Assembly: GCA_027452245.1 (NCBI GenBank)
Contig: DAIDGW010000099.1
Coordinates: 1 to 50,666 of the forward strand
Source: Acidobacteriaceae bacterium
GTDB lineage: Bacteria; Acidobacteriota; Terriglobia; Terriglobales; Acidobacteriaceae
Length of the DNA: 50,666 bases
Direction of reading: 5' to 3'
Shown: in pieces, positions 24,618 to 33,650 of the stretch
Position numbering within the stretch: the first letter of the stretch is position 1
How the letters are laid out: every line of letters starts with the position of its first letter
The notes under the pieces: generated by a model
What the model saw: only the letters and a program-made list of their open reading frames with translations
Databases searched by the model: none
What the model was told of the DNA's origin: nothing
Program-made: the position numbers and the translations under genes

Positions 24618-24646
24618 AATATAGGAGCCTTTCACGGCAGAAGCAA
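24618..24646 (-). promoter_or_regulatory. Candidate sigma-70 promoter of the Lys/Met-rich peptide gene
   Basis: On the minus strand TTGCTT (24646-24641), a 17-bp spacer and TATATT (24623-24618) match the consensus in 3/6 and 5/6 positions with ideal spacing. Transcription would start near 24611, giving a leader of about 115 nt. Confidence 0.5.
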
Positions 24647-24682
24647 GCGCCAAGGGTGAAAGCACATAACAAGAAATCTATC

Positions 24683-25960
24683 TCAGCAGGCGATCTGTTC
24701 GCGAGACAATTTCAGCCCATTGAGGTTGCCCAGAGCGGTGACGGCGACGGCTTCGGGCCGGAAAAATTCCTGAGCGAGGGTTTGCAGATCGTCTGCGGTG
24801 ACGGCTTCGATTTTTTCGATCAGTTCATCGAGATCGTAAAAGTGCTCGAAGTACATCTCCTGGCGGGCCAGGTTCGACATGCGCGCGGTGCTCGATTCCA
24901 GAGAAAGCATCAGGCTGCCTTTGAGCTGATCTTTGGCGCGGCGTAATTCGTCTTCCTGAACTTTGTCGTTCTTCAGCTTTTTGAATTCCGTCACGACAGA
25001 CTGTACCACCTTGGTCGCCGACTCACGCGATGTTCCGGCGTACACCGCCATGCAGCCGGTATCGCGATAAGGATTGAGATCGCTGTAGATGGAATACGCG
25101 AGTCCCTGGCGTTCGCGAATGTTCTGGAAGAGCCGCGAACTCATGCCTCCGCCCAGCAGCGTATTCAGGATGTAGCCGGCGTGCCGCTTTTCGTGCGCGA
25201 TGGGATGCGAGGGGACTCCCAGGCAAAGTTGTACCTGCTCAAGAGCCTTTTTATTTCGCAGGATGATGCGGGAGACGATTTTCGGGGTGGACGAATGGAA
25301 TCCGTTCTTCGTCGGCTTCATGTGCTCGAAATGCCGGGTCACGAGCTCCACGAAGGGAGCGTGTTCCAGATGACCGGCGGCAGAGACGATGATGTTTCCC
25401 GGGGCGAAGCGGTGGTGATAGGCGTCGAGTACCGGTTCGCGCTCAAAACGTTTTACCGTATCCTTTGTGCCCAGGATCGGCTTGCCCAGTGGATGATCCT
25501 TCCAGAAATTCTGGGTGAAGATCTCGTGAACCAGGTAATCAGGATTGTCCTCGTCCATCTTGATCTCTTCCAGGATGACGCCACGTTCGCGCGCGATGTC
25601 TTGCGCGTCGAAGACGGGGTTGAGGACGAGGTCGCAAAGAATCTCAAGCGCCAGCGGAATATGTTCGTCTAGGACTTTGACGTTGAAGCAGATACACTCC
25701 TTGGCGGTGAACGCGTCCATGTTGCCGCCAATAGAATCGACTTGGCGGGCGATCTCCTCGGCGCTGCGGTGCTTGGTCCCCTTAAAGACCATGTGCTCGA
25801 TGAAGTGAGAGATGCCATTCCATTCCGCGTCTTCGTCGCGGGAACCGGTCTCCAGCCATATCCCGATCGAGGCCGAGCGGATGTGCTGCATCTGCTCGGT
25901 GATGATGGTGAGGCCGTTGGGCAACACCTGACGACGGACGTTCCTGACTTCTTTGGTCAT
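24683..25960 (-). CDS. M16 family zinc metallopeptidase (processing-peptidase-like)
   Basis: The 425-residue protein is a typical bacterial M16B peptidase. The inverted zinc motif HFIEH occurs at 52-56 (zinc His52 and His56, catalytic Glu55), with the distal zinc ligand Glu132 in VILEEIKM, 76 residues after His56 as expected. The second half is the inactive companion domain, with LNTLLGGGMSSRLFQNIRERQGLAYSIYS. No signal peptide is seen, so it acts in the cytoplasm or is exported by an unrecognised route. It is divergent from rlmN. Confidence 0.95.
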   Translation of the reverse strand: MTKEVRNVRRQVLPNGLTIITEQMQHIRSASIGIWLETGSRDEDAEWNGISHFIEHMVFKGTKHRSAEEIARQVDSIGGNMDAFTAKECICFNVKVLDEHIPLALEILCDLVLNPVFDAQDIARERGVILEEIKMDEDNPDYLVHEIFTQNFWKDHPLGKPILGTKDTVKRFEREPVLDAYHHRFAPGNIIVSAAGHLEHAPFVELVTRHFEHMKPTKNGFHSSTPKIVSRIILRNKKALEQVQLCLGVPSHPIAHEKRHAGYILNTLLGGGMSSRLFQNIRERQGLAYSIYSDLNPYRDTGCMAVYAGTSRESATKVVQSVVTEFKKLKNDKVQEDELRRAKDQLKGSLMLSLESSTARMSNLARQEMYFEHFYDLDELIEKIEAVTADDLQTLAQEFFRPEAVAVTALGNLNGLKLSREQIAC

Positions 25961-26006
25961 GAATTCTCGAATCGACCCACAGAATTTATTGGCGCGAGGG
26001 ACGTTA

Positions 26007-26043
26007 CTATTCTGACATAGGGGGCGGACCTATGCGAGAATAG
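26007..26043. promoter_or_regulatory. Compound inverted repeat in the M16/rlmN divergent region
   Basis: CTATTCT (26007-26013) pairs with AGAATAG (26037-26043), and inside it CATAGG (26016-26021) pairs with CCTATG (26029-26034). Both stems are perfect, separated by a 2-nt internal loop on each side, and the loop is GGGCGGA. The 37-bp element sits between divergent genes, 46 bp from the M16 start and 122 bp from the rlmN start. A DNA operator or a structured leader RNA both fit. Confidence 0.5.
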
Positions 26044-26165
26044 ATTAACCTTTCAGAATCAATAGCTTGCGTCGTAGCTGCTCACAGTCCGGCGGGGAAA
26101 TGGTTCAGCCGGAAATCTCTCGTGGGCATAGATGAATCAAACGAAGCGGCGGTTGCGTGTGAGTT

Positions 26166-27293
26166 ATGGCGAATGAGGTTCACAATTTGTTGCTGGGGCT
26201 CGACCGGGGCGAGATTATCGAATTGGTAACCCGTTCCGGCGAGCCGGCCTATCGTGCCCAGCAGCTGCTCGATGGCATCTACCGGCAGCGGTTGCAGTCG
26301 CTCGCGGAGATCTCGACTTTGCCAGTGACATTCCGAAAGAAGCTGGCTGAAGCGGGATTTAGCTGCGGATTGCCGCAGATTCAGAAGAAATTCTCGTCGG
26401 CGGACGGCACGATCCGGTTCCTGGTTGAGTTCGCGGATGGGCAGACGGTTGAGACTGTCTGGATGCCTGAGGGCGATGGCGGTGAGGAGGGCGACGGAAG
26501 TGAAGTCGAGGATATCTCACAGGGAAGACGCACACGAGATTGGGACCGCGCGACCATTTGTGTTTCGAGCCAAGTCGGTTGTGCTGTCGATTGCCAATTT
26601 TGCCTGACGGCACAACTGGGTGTGAAGCGCAACCTGACGGCTGGCGAGATTGCCGGCCAGGTTTGTGCCGTGCTGCGCGAGCAAGGCGTTACTCCGCCAG
26701 AAGACCGAATCAATCTGGTTTTCATGGGAATGGGCGAGCCGTTCCTCAATTACGGCAATTTCATGAAAGCGGTGCGCCTGCTGGTGGAAGAAGTAGGGAT
26801 TGCCGAATCGCGCATGACCGTGTCGACGGCCGGCATTGTGCCGCGCATTCATGACTTCGGCTTGGAAGCGATTCGTCCCAAGCTGGCAATCTCGCTGAAT
26901 GCACCGAATGACGAGGTGCGCGGCAGGGTCATGCCACTGAATCGCAAGTGGAATCTGGACCGCTTGATTGGAGCAGCGAGGGAATTTCCCTTGCGCCATC
27001 GGGAGAAGCTGACTTTCGAATACGTTCTGTTGCGCGATGTGAACGACGCGGCCGAGCACGCGAGAGAAGTAGCGGAGTTGTTGCGCGGATTGCGAGCGAA
27101 AGTCAACTTAATCGCACTGAATCCCGGGCCCAGAATCGATTTTCAGACGCCTGCCCAAGATCGGGTGGCGGCTTTCCAGGAAATATTGATTAAATCGGGA
27201 ATTCCGGCATTCGTACGCCGTCCGCGCGGACGGGATATTTATGCGGCCTGTGGTCAACTCAAGCGAACCATAGAGATTACGAAAGAGCCGTAG
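26166..27293 (+). CDS. rlmN: 23S rRNA (adenine2503-C2)-methyltransferase RlmN
   Basis: The 375-residue radical-SAM enzyme methylates C2 of A2503 of 23S rRNA and also A37 of some tRNAs. The iron-sulfur cluster motif is Cys139-x3-Cys143-x2-Cys146 in GCAVDCQFC. FMGMGEPFLNY follows, and the C-terminal catalytic Cys lies in IYAACGQL. Residues about 102-127 form an acidic Glu/Gly/Asp-rich insertion before the radical-SAM core that is absent from the compact family. The 3' end overlaps the convergent histidine kinase gene by 17 bp. Confidence 0.97.
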   Translation: MANEVHNLLLGLDRGEIIELVTRSGEPAYRAQQLLDGIYRQRLQSLAEISTLPVTFRKKLAEAGFSCGLPQIQKKFSSADGTIRFLVEFADGQTVETVWMPEGDGGEEGDGSEVEDISQGRRTRDWDRATICVSSQVGCAVDCQFCLTAQLGVKRNLTAGEIAGQVCAVLREQGVTPPEDRINLVFMGMGEPFLNYGNFMKAVRLLVEEVGIAESRMTVSTAGIVPRIHDFGLEAIRPKLAISLNAPNDEVRGRVMPLNRKWNLDRLIGAAREFPLRHREKLTFEYVLLRDVNDAAEHAREVAELLRGLRAKVNLIALNPGPRIDFQTPAQDRVAAFQEILIKSGIPAFVRRPRGRDIYAACGQLKRTIEITKEP

Positions 27294-29034
27294 CCGCAGC
27301 CGCACTAACCTTCAGATGCGCGGCAGGCGCATTCGTGGGTAACTCAATACGGATGATGCTGCCTCTATTCTGAAACTGTTCGCAGGAGATGATGCCTTGG
27401 TGTTCCTGCACAATGCCAAGGCAGGCGGTTAGACCGATTGTTTCCGGGAGGATAGCGACAGAAGTTAATGGAGCTGCGCCCGGAGTTCCGTATGCGATCT
27501 GCAGGATGCATGTTCCATTCTGTCCGCGCGTGCTGATGCTCAAATGACGGTGCGTACCTTCGGTGAGGGCGTGAAGCGCGTTATTCACAAGTTGTACGCA
27601 AAGCTGCAACAGCTGATTGGAGTCTCCGATGATGCGGGGCAATGCGGTGTCAAGATCCATCCGCACATCGACTTTGAGAGTCTGGCATTGTGCTTCGCTC
27701 AGTTTGATGGCCGTGCGCAACATTGTATTCAGATCGACGGACGCATGTGCCGTAGGGGTTTTCCGGGCGAAACTCAGCAGGCCCGCAACCAGAGATTTTG
27801 TCCGGCGCACATTTTGCGTGATCTTCGAAGCCAGATCTTTTTCAGCAGAACTCATGGGAGTACTCAGAAGAAGCTCAGAATATCCCAGCATGGCAGTGAT
27901 GGGATTATTGAGTTCATGAGCCGCACCGCCGACCAGCTGTCCAATGGAAGCCAGCTTTTCCTGATGAAGGACCTGTTCCTGGAGTTGTTTGAGATTGTCC
28001 ACCGACTCCCGGGACTGTTGCAGCAGGCGCGTCAGTTCCCGATCAAGCAGGCGCTGGCGCACGAAGACCATAATGCTCATGATCAGGGCGGAAGCCAAAG
28101 TCACAATGACGCGGAAGGTGCGCACTGTTGACGGAACGCTGTGATCTGAAATTGCCCACGCGGCGAAGAGGGGCAGCGAAAAAGTCGCAATCATGCCGCC
28201 GCGAGCAACCCAGACTCCATAAGCGCTGAAAACTCTGCCCAGGCCTCCCTGGGGTGCGCTGGCATTTGACCAGAGCCCGATCATGGTTAACCAAGCCATA
28301 GATGTGGCTAGCGGGATGTCGTACCAGCTGCCGCTGAAGTAGGTCGCGTTAGCAATAGCCCAATTCGCAATGTAAGAACTGGTGGCATAGATAAGAGTAG
28401 CGCCGAACAGGTTTGCATAGAACAGGCGCCACGCGCCGCGGCTGGTGGCACAACAGGCGGTGAGCGCAATCAGGAGGGTAACTTTTTCGACCAGATAGAG
28501 GGCATTCAGATTCTGGTTATAGGCCGCTTCTTTCGGCACTGCATACTGCCAGCTCATTACCAAAAAGATGTACAGATAGATCCACCAAACCAACAAGAGC
28601 GCAAAATCGAGGCGCCCGACGCGGGCTGCATACTCATCCGGTTGAATATGAGGCCGCAAGGCAATCGCCGCAATGATCGGCACCAGATGCAAGAAAAGAA
28701 TGATGTCGCCGGAGAACAGGCTGGGAACGTCCTGGTGCAGGGCAACTTCTATATAGGTCCAGAGAAGCTGGTAGCCAAGCCAGAACCCCACGCCCATGGA
28801 GAGGAGAATCCAGAACAGGCGGAGTCGACCGTGGGACTTTATGGCGTGGGGAATGAACACCACAGTACCTGACAGTAACAGCAGACATTGAGTCAGGTCG
28901 CTGAACGCAGTGAGCGGCGCCGATCGGTGCAGGATTGGGGTGGCCGCGAGGAGAGCGGCGAGAGCTCCAATCACAGCGACCGACCAAATCTTCGCGCGTC
29001 TGAGGACAGCCTGTGTCATGGTGGGAGTATCCAT
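27277..29034 (-). CDS. Polytopic membrane histidine kinase with degenerate ATP lid
   Basis: The 585-residue protein has about nine membrane helices (residues 15-325), a linker coiled coil, and a HisKA domain with GGAAHELNNPITAMLGYSELL (phospho-acceptor His373). The HATPase domain keeps the N box (QLVNNALHAL, Asn484-485). However, the G1 box, normally DxGxG, reads YGTPGA (515-520), and the G2 GLGL stretch reads GLTACLG (534-540). ATP binding may be weak or absent. It is divergent from another kinase-regulator pair, which suggests a pseudokinase partner, though this is inference. Confidence 0.88.
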   Translation of the reverse strand: MDTPTMTQAVLRRAKIWSVAVIGALAALLAATPILHRSAPLTAFSDLTQCLLLLSGTVVFIPHAIKSHGRLRLFWILLSMGVGFWLGYQLLWTYIEVALHQDVPSLFSGDIILFLHLVPIIAAIALRPHIQPDEYAARVGRLDFALLLVWWIYLYIFLVMSWQYAVPKEAAYNQNLNALYLVEKVTLLIALTACCATSRGAWRLFYANLFGATLIYATSSYIANWAIANATYFSGSWYDIPLATSMAWLTMIGLWSNASAPQGGLGRVFSAYGVWVARGGMIATFSLPLFAAWAISDHSVPSTVRTFRVIVTLASALIMSIMVFVRQRLLDRELTRLLQQSRESVDNLKQLQEQVLHQEKLASIGQLVGGAAHELNNPITAMLGYSELLLSTPMSSAEKDLASKITQNVRRTKSLVAGLLSFARKTPTAHASVDLNTMLRTAIKLSEAQCQTLKVDVRMDLDTALPRIIGDSNQLLQLCVQLVNNALHALTEGTHRHLSISTRGQNGTCILQIAYGTPGAAPLTSVAILPETIGLTACLGIVQEHQGIISCEQFQNRGSIIRIELPTNAPAAHLKVSAAAATALS

Positions 29035-29066
29035 GACATTTTAAGGTGGGAGTTGGCGCAACCGAT

Positions 29067-29082
29067 GGTTACTGTCGTAACC
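29067..29082. promoter_or_regulatory. Perfect dyad between divergent histidine kinase genes
   Basis: GGTTAC (29067-29072) and GTAACC (29077-29082) flank TGTC. The dyad lies 33 bp upstream of the minus-strand kinase and 117 bp upstream of the plus-strand kinase. A role as a shared operator, for example for the NarL-type regulator at 31026, is a guess. Confidence 0.3.
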
Positions 29083-29198
29083 TGCGATATGCGAGAAGTG
29101 ATCGAACGAGTTTTGGAGTAGCCGAAACTTTCACTTGCTGCAAGTTTTTGCTTTCAATAAGATGCGACGTAGCCGCCACTTCCAGGAGATGAAATCGA

Positions 29199-31016
29199 TT
29201 GCCTGCTCGTCCTGAGCGGAAGACGTCTGCTTCGCGATTTCGGGCACCAGCCGATCCGAGTGAGACCAGAAGAATTGAACGATGGCTGGCGACCGCGCGC
29301 GTTTTTCTCGCCCTTACAACACTGGCTGCGATTTACATGGATCCCACGCAATTCGGGCCTTCCCCGGTTGCGATTGCCCTTCTGGGTCTTTACCTGATCC
29401 ATGGAGTGCTGGTGATGACGCTGTTGCGGCGGCGCGAGAAATCGACGTATGGATTTCGTTTGCTCGTGCATACGGCCGACATCATCTGGCCGGCATTCAT
29501 ATCGGTTTTTGCCGAAGGGCCTCGTAGCCCCTTCTTCCTGTTTTTTGTTTTCGTGCTGGCGGCGGCCGCCTATCGCTGGGGCCTGTGGGAGACACTGGGA
29601 ACGGCCGCCGCTGAAGTAGTTCTGCTGTGGATCGAGAGTCTTGTTTTGCTGAACGTGTCTTTGCCTGTGAGTGGCAGGCTCCCGTGGCACTTCCTCAACG
29701 GGTTGCGGGTGAATGTCACCGAGTTCGAACCCAAACGTCTGTTCATGCAGTCGGTGTACCTGGTGGTGATGGGATTGTTGCTGGGCTATCTGGCGGAGCA
29801 GCAGAAAACCTTGCGTGCGGAAAAAGCCTTCGTCACTCAGATGATCGCGAAGGCGCGCGTAGAAGAGGGGCTCACAGGTACCTTGGGAGCGATCTTCGGC
29901 GACATTCTGCGTATGTACGGCGCATCACGTCTGCTGATTGCGTCGCATGAGCTTCACAGCCACCGGATGTTCCTTGGTGAACTGCGTCCCAATGGCGCTG
30001 CTCCAGGCGAATTGCGCTGGTTGGAATCGAAGCCCGGTGACATCAATCTGTATCTGTACGAATGTGCGGGAAGCGTCTGCTATGCCACTCAAAAGAACGG
30101 AAAACTTTCTTTGCTGGTGATTGACACCAATGGGGCAATGCTTCCAGCTTCGGATGCGGAACCCTTAAGCAACTTGCGCCAGGCCCAACCGTTCAAGTCC
30201 CTGATCACGGTCACGTTTGTATTTGGCGGTGACTGGATGGGACGCGTGTTCCTGCTTGATCCGCTATGGCACGGAGAGAAACTGGAGGAATTGCGATTTC
30301 TCCTGGATCTGGTTCATCAGGTAGGCCCCGCCATTTATAACGTTTACCTGCTGCATCGTCTCCGCCGGCGCGCGGGAGCGGCGGAACGCGCGCGTTTCGC
30401 GCGCGAATTGCATGACGGAGCCGTACAATCGCTGATCGGAGTGGAATTGCAGGTCGACGTGCTGAAGCGGCAAGCATCATCTGACGGCAAGGTTGGAGCC
30501 GAACTAAGCCGGATACAGGGTCTGCTGCGGGAAGAAGTGCTGAAGCTGCGGGAACTGATGCAACAGATGAAATCGATGGACGTGGACTCCGAACGTCTGC
30601 TCCCGGTCTTGCGCGATGCGGTCGAACGTTTCCAGAGAGAGACGGGGATTTCCGCGCGCTTCGTCACGGATATGGAGCATCCGGACATGCCGCAGAAGGT
30701 ATGCCGCGAAGTAGTACGAATCGTACAGGAAGGACTGGTGAATATTCGCAAGCACAGCGGAGCTCAGCATGTGCTGGTTCGTTTGAGTTCGGCAGGCAAA
30801 AAGTGGCGGCTAAGCCTGGAAGACGATGGCAAGGGATTTCCTTTTGCCGGTCGCTTCACTCAGATTCAATTGGACGAAATGGGCAAGGGGCCGATGATCA
30901 TCAAGGAACGAGTGCGTTTGATTGCGGGAGAACTCACGGTAGAATCAAATCCCGGACAAGGAACGCGCCTGGAAGTTACGGTTCCGCAAAACGAGGAACC
31001 GCAACAGGAAGTGTAA
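29199..31016 (+). CDS. Membrane sensor histidine kinase with GAF-like region (HPK7/NarL-type)
   Basis: The 605-residue protein has an N-terminal membrane domain of about five to six helices (about 25-205), a GAF-like cytoplasmic region (about 220-385) and a HisKA_3 domain with FARELHDGAVQSLIGVELQ (phospho-acceptor His405). The HATPase domain has VVRIVQEGLVNIRKHSG (N box), EDDGKGFPF (G1) and GKGPMIIKERV. The start is a TTG, chosen because AGGAG lies 10 nt upstream; a nearby ATG at 29189 is out of frame. The response regulator follows after 9 bp, so they form a two-component system. Confidence 0.9.
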   Translation: MPARPERKTSASRFRAPADPSETRRIERWLATARVFLALTTLAAIYMDPTQFGPSPVAIALLGLYLIHGVLVMTLLRRREKSTYGFRLLVHTADIIWPAFISVFAEGPRSPFFLFFVFVLAAAAYRWGLWETLGTAAAEVVLLWIESLVLLNVSLPVSGRLPWHFLNGLRVNVTEFEPKRLFMQSVYLVVMGLLLGYLAEQQKTLRAEKAFVTQMIAKARVEEGLTGTLGAIFGDILRMYGASRLLIASHELHSHRMFLGELRPNGAAPGELRWLESKPGDINLYLYECAGSVCYATQKNGKLSLLVIDTNGAMLPASDAEPLSNLRQAQPFKSLITVTFVFGGDWMGRVFLLDPLWHGEKLEELRFLLDLVHQVGPAIYNVYLLHRLRRRAGAAERARFARELHDGAVQSLIGVELQVDVLKRQASSDGKVGAELSRIQGLLREEVLKLRELMQQMKSMDVDSERLLPVLRDAVERFQRETGISARFVTDMEHPDMPQKVCREVVRIVQEGLVNIRKHSGAQHVLVRLSSAGKKWRLSLEDDGKGFPFAGRFTQIQLDEMGKGPMIIKERVRLIAGELTVESNPGQGTRLEVTVPQNEEPQQEV

Positions 31017-31025
31017 GAGCTTGAC

Positions 31026-31694
31026 ATGGTAAGAATCGTAATCGCTGATGACCACCCGATTTTCCGCGATGGATTGCGTCGTCTGCTGGAAGCGGAATCG
31101 GATCTGAAAGTGCTCGGGGAAGCGTCTGACGGCGCCGAGGCAGTTAAATTGGCGCGGCAATTGAAGCCTGACATTCTTTTGCTCGACCTTGCCATGCCTA
31201 AGCATCCCGGCCTGGAAGCTTTGCGCGAGCTGAGTACTGCGAACAGTGCCACCCCCGTTCGTGTGATCTTGCTGACGGCAGCGGCCGAGAAGAGCCAAAT
31301 CGTCGAGGCACTGCAGTTGGGAGCGCGCGGAGTAGTGTTAAAGGACTCAGCAACCCAGTTACTCCTCAAGGCGATTCACACCGTCATGTCGGGAGAGTAC
31401 TGGGTAGGGCGGGAGAGCGTCTCAAATCTGGTGCAGTATCTGCGCACGCTGATGCAGTCGACGCACGATGAAGCCCGACAGAGAAAGTTCGGACTGACTC
31501 CACGGGAACTGGAAGTTGTTTCGGCCGTTGTTGCGGGATATTCCAATAAGGAAATCGCGGAGTATTTCAAGATCAGTGAAGACACCGTTAAACATCACCT
31601 GAGTAATATTTTCGATAAATTAGGTGTCTCGACCCGATTGGAGCTGGCCTTGTTTGCAGTGAATCAGGCGCTCCCTCTGAAGAGCATTGCCTGA
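31026..31694 (+). CDS. NarL/FixJ-family response regulator
   Basis: The 222-residue protein has a receiver domain (1 to about 120) with acidic pair Asp8-Asp9, phospho-acceptor Asp54 in LLLDLAMPKHPG, and the conserved Lys in VVLKDSA. It has a C-terminal LuxR-type helix-turn-helix (about 155-218), with LTPRELEVVSAVVAGYSNKEIAEYFKISEDTVKHHLSNIFDKLGV. It is phosphorylated by the kinase encoded 9 bp upstream and acts as a transcription factor. The nearest downstream gene is the Flp pilin, a possible target. Confidence 0.95.
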   Translation: MVRIVIADDHPIFRDGLRRLLEAESDLKVLGEASDGAEAVKLARQLKPDILLLDLAMPKHPGLEALRELSTANSATPVRVILLTAAAEKSQIVEALQLGARGVVLKDSATQLLLKAIHTVMSGEYWVGRESVSNLVQYLRTLMQSTHDEARQRKFGLTPRELEVVSAVVAGYSNKEIAEYFKISEDTVKHHLSNIFDKLGVSTRLELALFAVNQALPLKSIA

Positions 31695-31912
31695 ATTGGT
31701 CGATTTTTGGGCTGCAAATCCCTTTAAACTCGTAAAGAATCAGTAACTTAGGTGTTTCGTTGGGTGGCACTTTGGTGCTATTGGCGGATTGCGGGAGAGA
31801 CTATAGACTCTGGTTAAATGTAGCAAGCACGAGTGTATCAAGGGGATTGACGAGCCCGTTCACGAAGGCTGAACGAGCCGGCTTAGCGATAAAGCGCAAA
31901 GAGAGGGAGCCC

Positions 31913-32077
31913 GTGACTAAACTTATAAATCAACTTTGGAATGATGAGAGTGGTCAGGACATCGCCGAATACGCTGTCATGCTGGCAGTGATTCTGGTCA
32001 TCGTTGTCGGCACCGTACGTTTGATCGGAACGAATGCGAACAACGTATTCTCAAACGTCGGCAGCGCGATCCAGTAA
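31913..32077 (+). CDS. Flp-type pilin
   Basis: The 54-residue product starts at a GTG with GAGAGGGAG upstream. It reads LWNDESGQDIAEYAVMLAVILVIVVGTVRL, with the G-x4-E cleavage pattern and the hydrophobic helix of Flp/Fap pilins, followed by a short tail. No Tad assembly genes (rcpA, tadABC, tadV) lie in the window, so the secretion and retraction machinery must be elsewhere. Its place after a response regulator suggests regulated expression. Upstream extension to 31760 has no family likeness. Confidence 0.88.
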   Translation: MTKLINQLWNDESGQDIAEYAVMLAVILVIVVGTVRLIGTNANNVFSNVGSAIQ

Positions 32078-32165
32078 TCCCCACACTCATCTGACAATTC
32101 TGCAAATATCCTCGTGTGTAGAGCGGGAACTCGAGCCACCGCCCTATCGTAATCTTCTGACCTTA

Positions 32166-33524
32166 TCAGCAACGCACCAGATTTGAGCTTTCAATTCCGC
32201 GCGTGGCGTTCCGAGTGTCGACCACAAGCTTGGCTTCTTTTACGATCCGCTTGTAATCGTAGTCGGAGTGGTCTGTGACGATCAGCACGCAATCATATTG
32301 GCCAAGATTGTCGAGTTCCGTGCGCTTCATCTGCAGGTCGTATTTGCGGCCGCGACCGATGAACGGGAAATACGGATCGTGATAGCTGACCTGAGCTCCA
32401 TCTTTTTGCAGCAGTTCGATAATCGTAAGCGATGGCGATTCCCGCAGGTCGTCAATGTCTTTCTTGTAGGCGACGCCCAGTACAAGAACACGCGCACCGT
32501 TCAGCGATTTCTTATGCCGATTCAGGGCATGACTCACCGATTGCAGCACGTGATACGGCATATTGGTATTGATTTCGCCTGCCAGTTCGATGAAGCGAGT
32601 ACGAAAGTCCCATTCCTTGGCCTTCCAGGAAAGATAAAACGGATCGACGGGAATGCAGTGCCCGCCGAGGCCGGGCCCGGGATAGAAAGGATGGAAGCCG
32701 AAAGGCTTCGTCGACGCGGCTTCGATGACTTCCCAGATATCGAGTCCCATCCGCAGGCTGAGCAACTTCAGTTCATTAACCAGTGCAATATTCACGCAGC
32801 GATAAATGTTCTCCAGCAGTTTGGTCATCTCTGCGGCTGCCGGTGACGAGACTGGGACCGTGCGGTTGAAGATCGATCCGTACAGCAGCGAAGCGATCTC
32901 GGAAGCGGCCGGATTGAGTCCACCAACAACTTTGGGGATGTCGCGCCGCGCAACGGATGTATTGCCGGGATCTTCCCGCTCGGGCGAGAACGCGACTAGG
33001 AATTCTGCCGAACCTGCCCCTGCGCCCCGAGCTGCCTTCAATCCCGAGAGATTCCCTTTTTCGAGAATCGGAATCATCACTTCCTCCGTCGTCCCCGGAT
33101 ACGTCGTACTCTCGAGCACTACCAACTGTCCCGCGCGCATATGAGGTGCAATGGCGTGCGTGGTGTTGGTAATGTAACTGAGATCGGGCTCGTGATATTC
33201 ATTTAAGGGGGTCGGTACGCAGATGATGATGGCATCCATGCTTGTGATCTGCGTGTAATCCGAGGTAGGGGAAAAGCCCTGAGATTTTGCTGTCTGAATT
33301 TCCGTGGTGGAGATCCGGTAGATATAGGAGCCGCCCTGCGCCAGAGTGTCTACCTTGCGCTGGTCAATATCAAAGCCAGTTACGGCGAATTTTTGTTCAC
33401 TAAAAAGCAGGGCCAGTGGAAGGCCTACGTAACCGAGGCCGATAATGCCGACGCGCGCTTGGCGCTCGCGGATTCTGGTTTTGAGCTGTTCAAGAGTTGT
33501 GGATGAAGCAGAAAGAGTCGTCAT
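32166..33524 (-). CDS. UDP-N-acetyl-hexosamine 6-dehydrogenase (nucleotide-sugar dehydrogenase, WecC/WbpA type)
   Basis: From the ATG at 33524 the product has 452 residues. It shows the NAD-binding VGIIGLGYVGLPLALLF, CVPTPLNEYHEPDL, and the catalytic Cys in GPGLGGHCIPVDPFY, with the C-terminal cap GVAYKKDIDDLRESPSLTI. It oxidises UDP-HexNAc C6 twice, giving a UDP-uronic acid for envelope polysaccharide. Starts at 33563 and 33578 are possible; no clear ribosome-binding site decides. It stands apart from, but beside, the Wzc-like operon. Confidence 0.93.
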   Translation of the reverse strand: MTTLSASSTTLEQLKTRIRERQARVGIIGLGYVGLPLALLFSEQKFAVTGFDIDQRKVDTLAQGGSYIYRISTTEIQTAKSQGFSPTSDYTQITSMDAIIICVPTPLNEYHEPDLSYITNTTHAIAPHMRAGQLVVLESTTYPGTTEEVMIPILEKGNLSGLKAARGAGAGSAEFLVAFSPEREDPGNTSVARRDIPKVVGGLNPAASEIASLLYGSIFNRTVPVSSPAAAEMTKLLENIYRCVNIALVNELKLLSLRMGLDIWEVIEAASTKPFGFHPFYPGPGLGGHCIPVDPFYLSWKAKEWDFRTRFIELAGEINTNMPYHVLQSVSHALNRHKKSLNGARVLVLGVAYKKDIDDLRESPSLTIIELLQKDGAQVSYHDPYFPFIGRGRKYDLQMKRTELDNLGQYDCVLIVTDHSDYDYKRIVKEAKLVVDTRNATRGIESSNLVRC

Positions 33525-33650
33525 AAGAAGTAGCGGAGGGGAGGACGAGATTAAAGAACGCATGATTTTAACACGCAAGGCAAGGCCCGATAGTGACCCA
33601 TCTCACTTGTCGGAAACCATTTGCCGGAAGGCGCAATAGGACCCAAGAAG

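Noticed and set aside
31765..31779. Sigma-54-like sequence TGGCAC...TGCT upstream of the Flp pilin gene
   Set aside because: The GG and GC elements are one base closer than the strict -24/-12 spacing, and the response regulator nearby lacks a sigma-54 domain.
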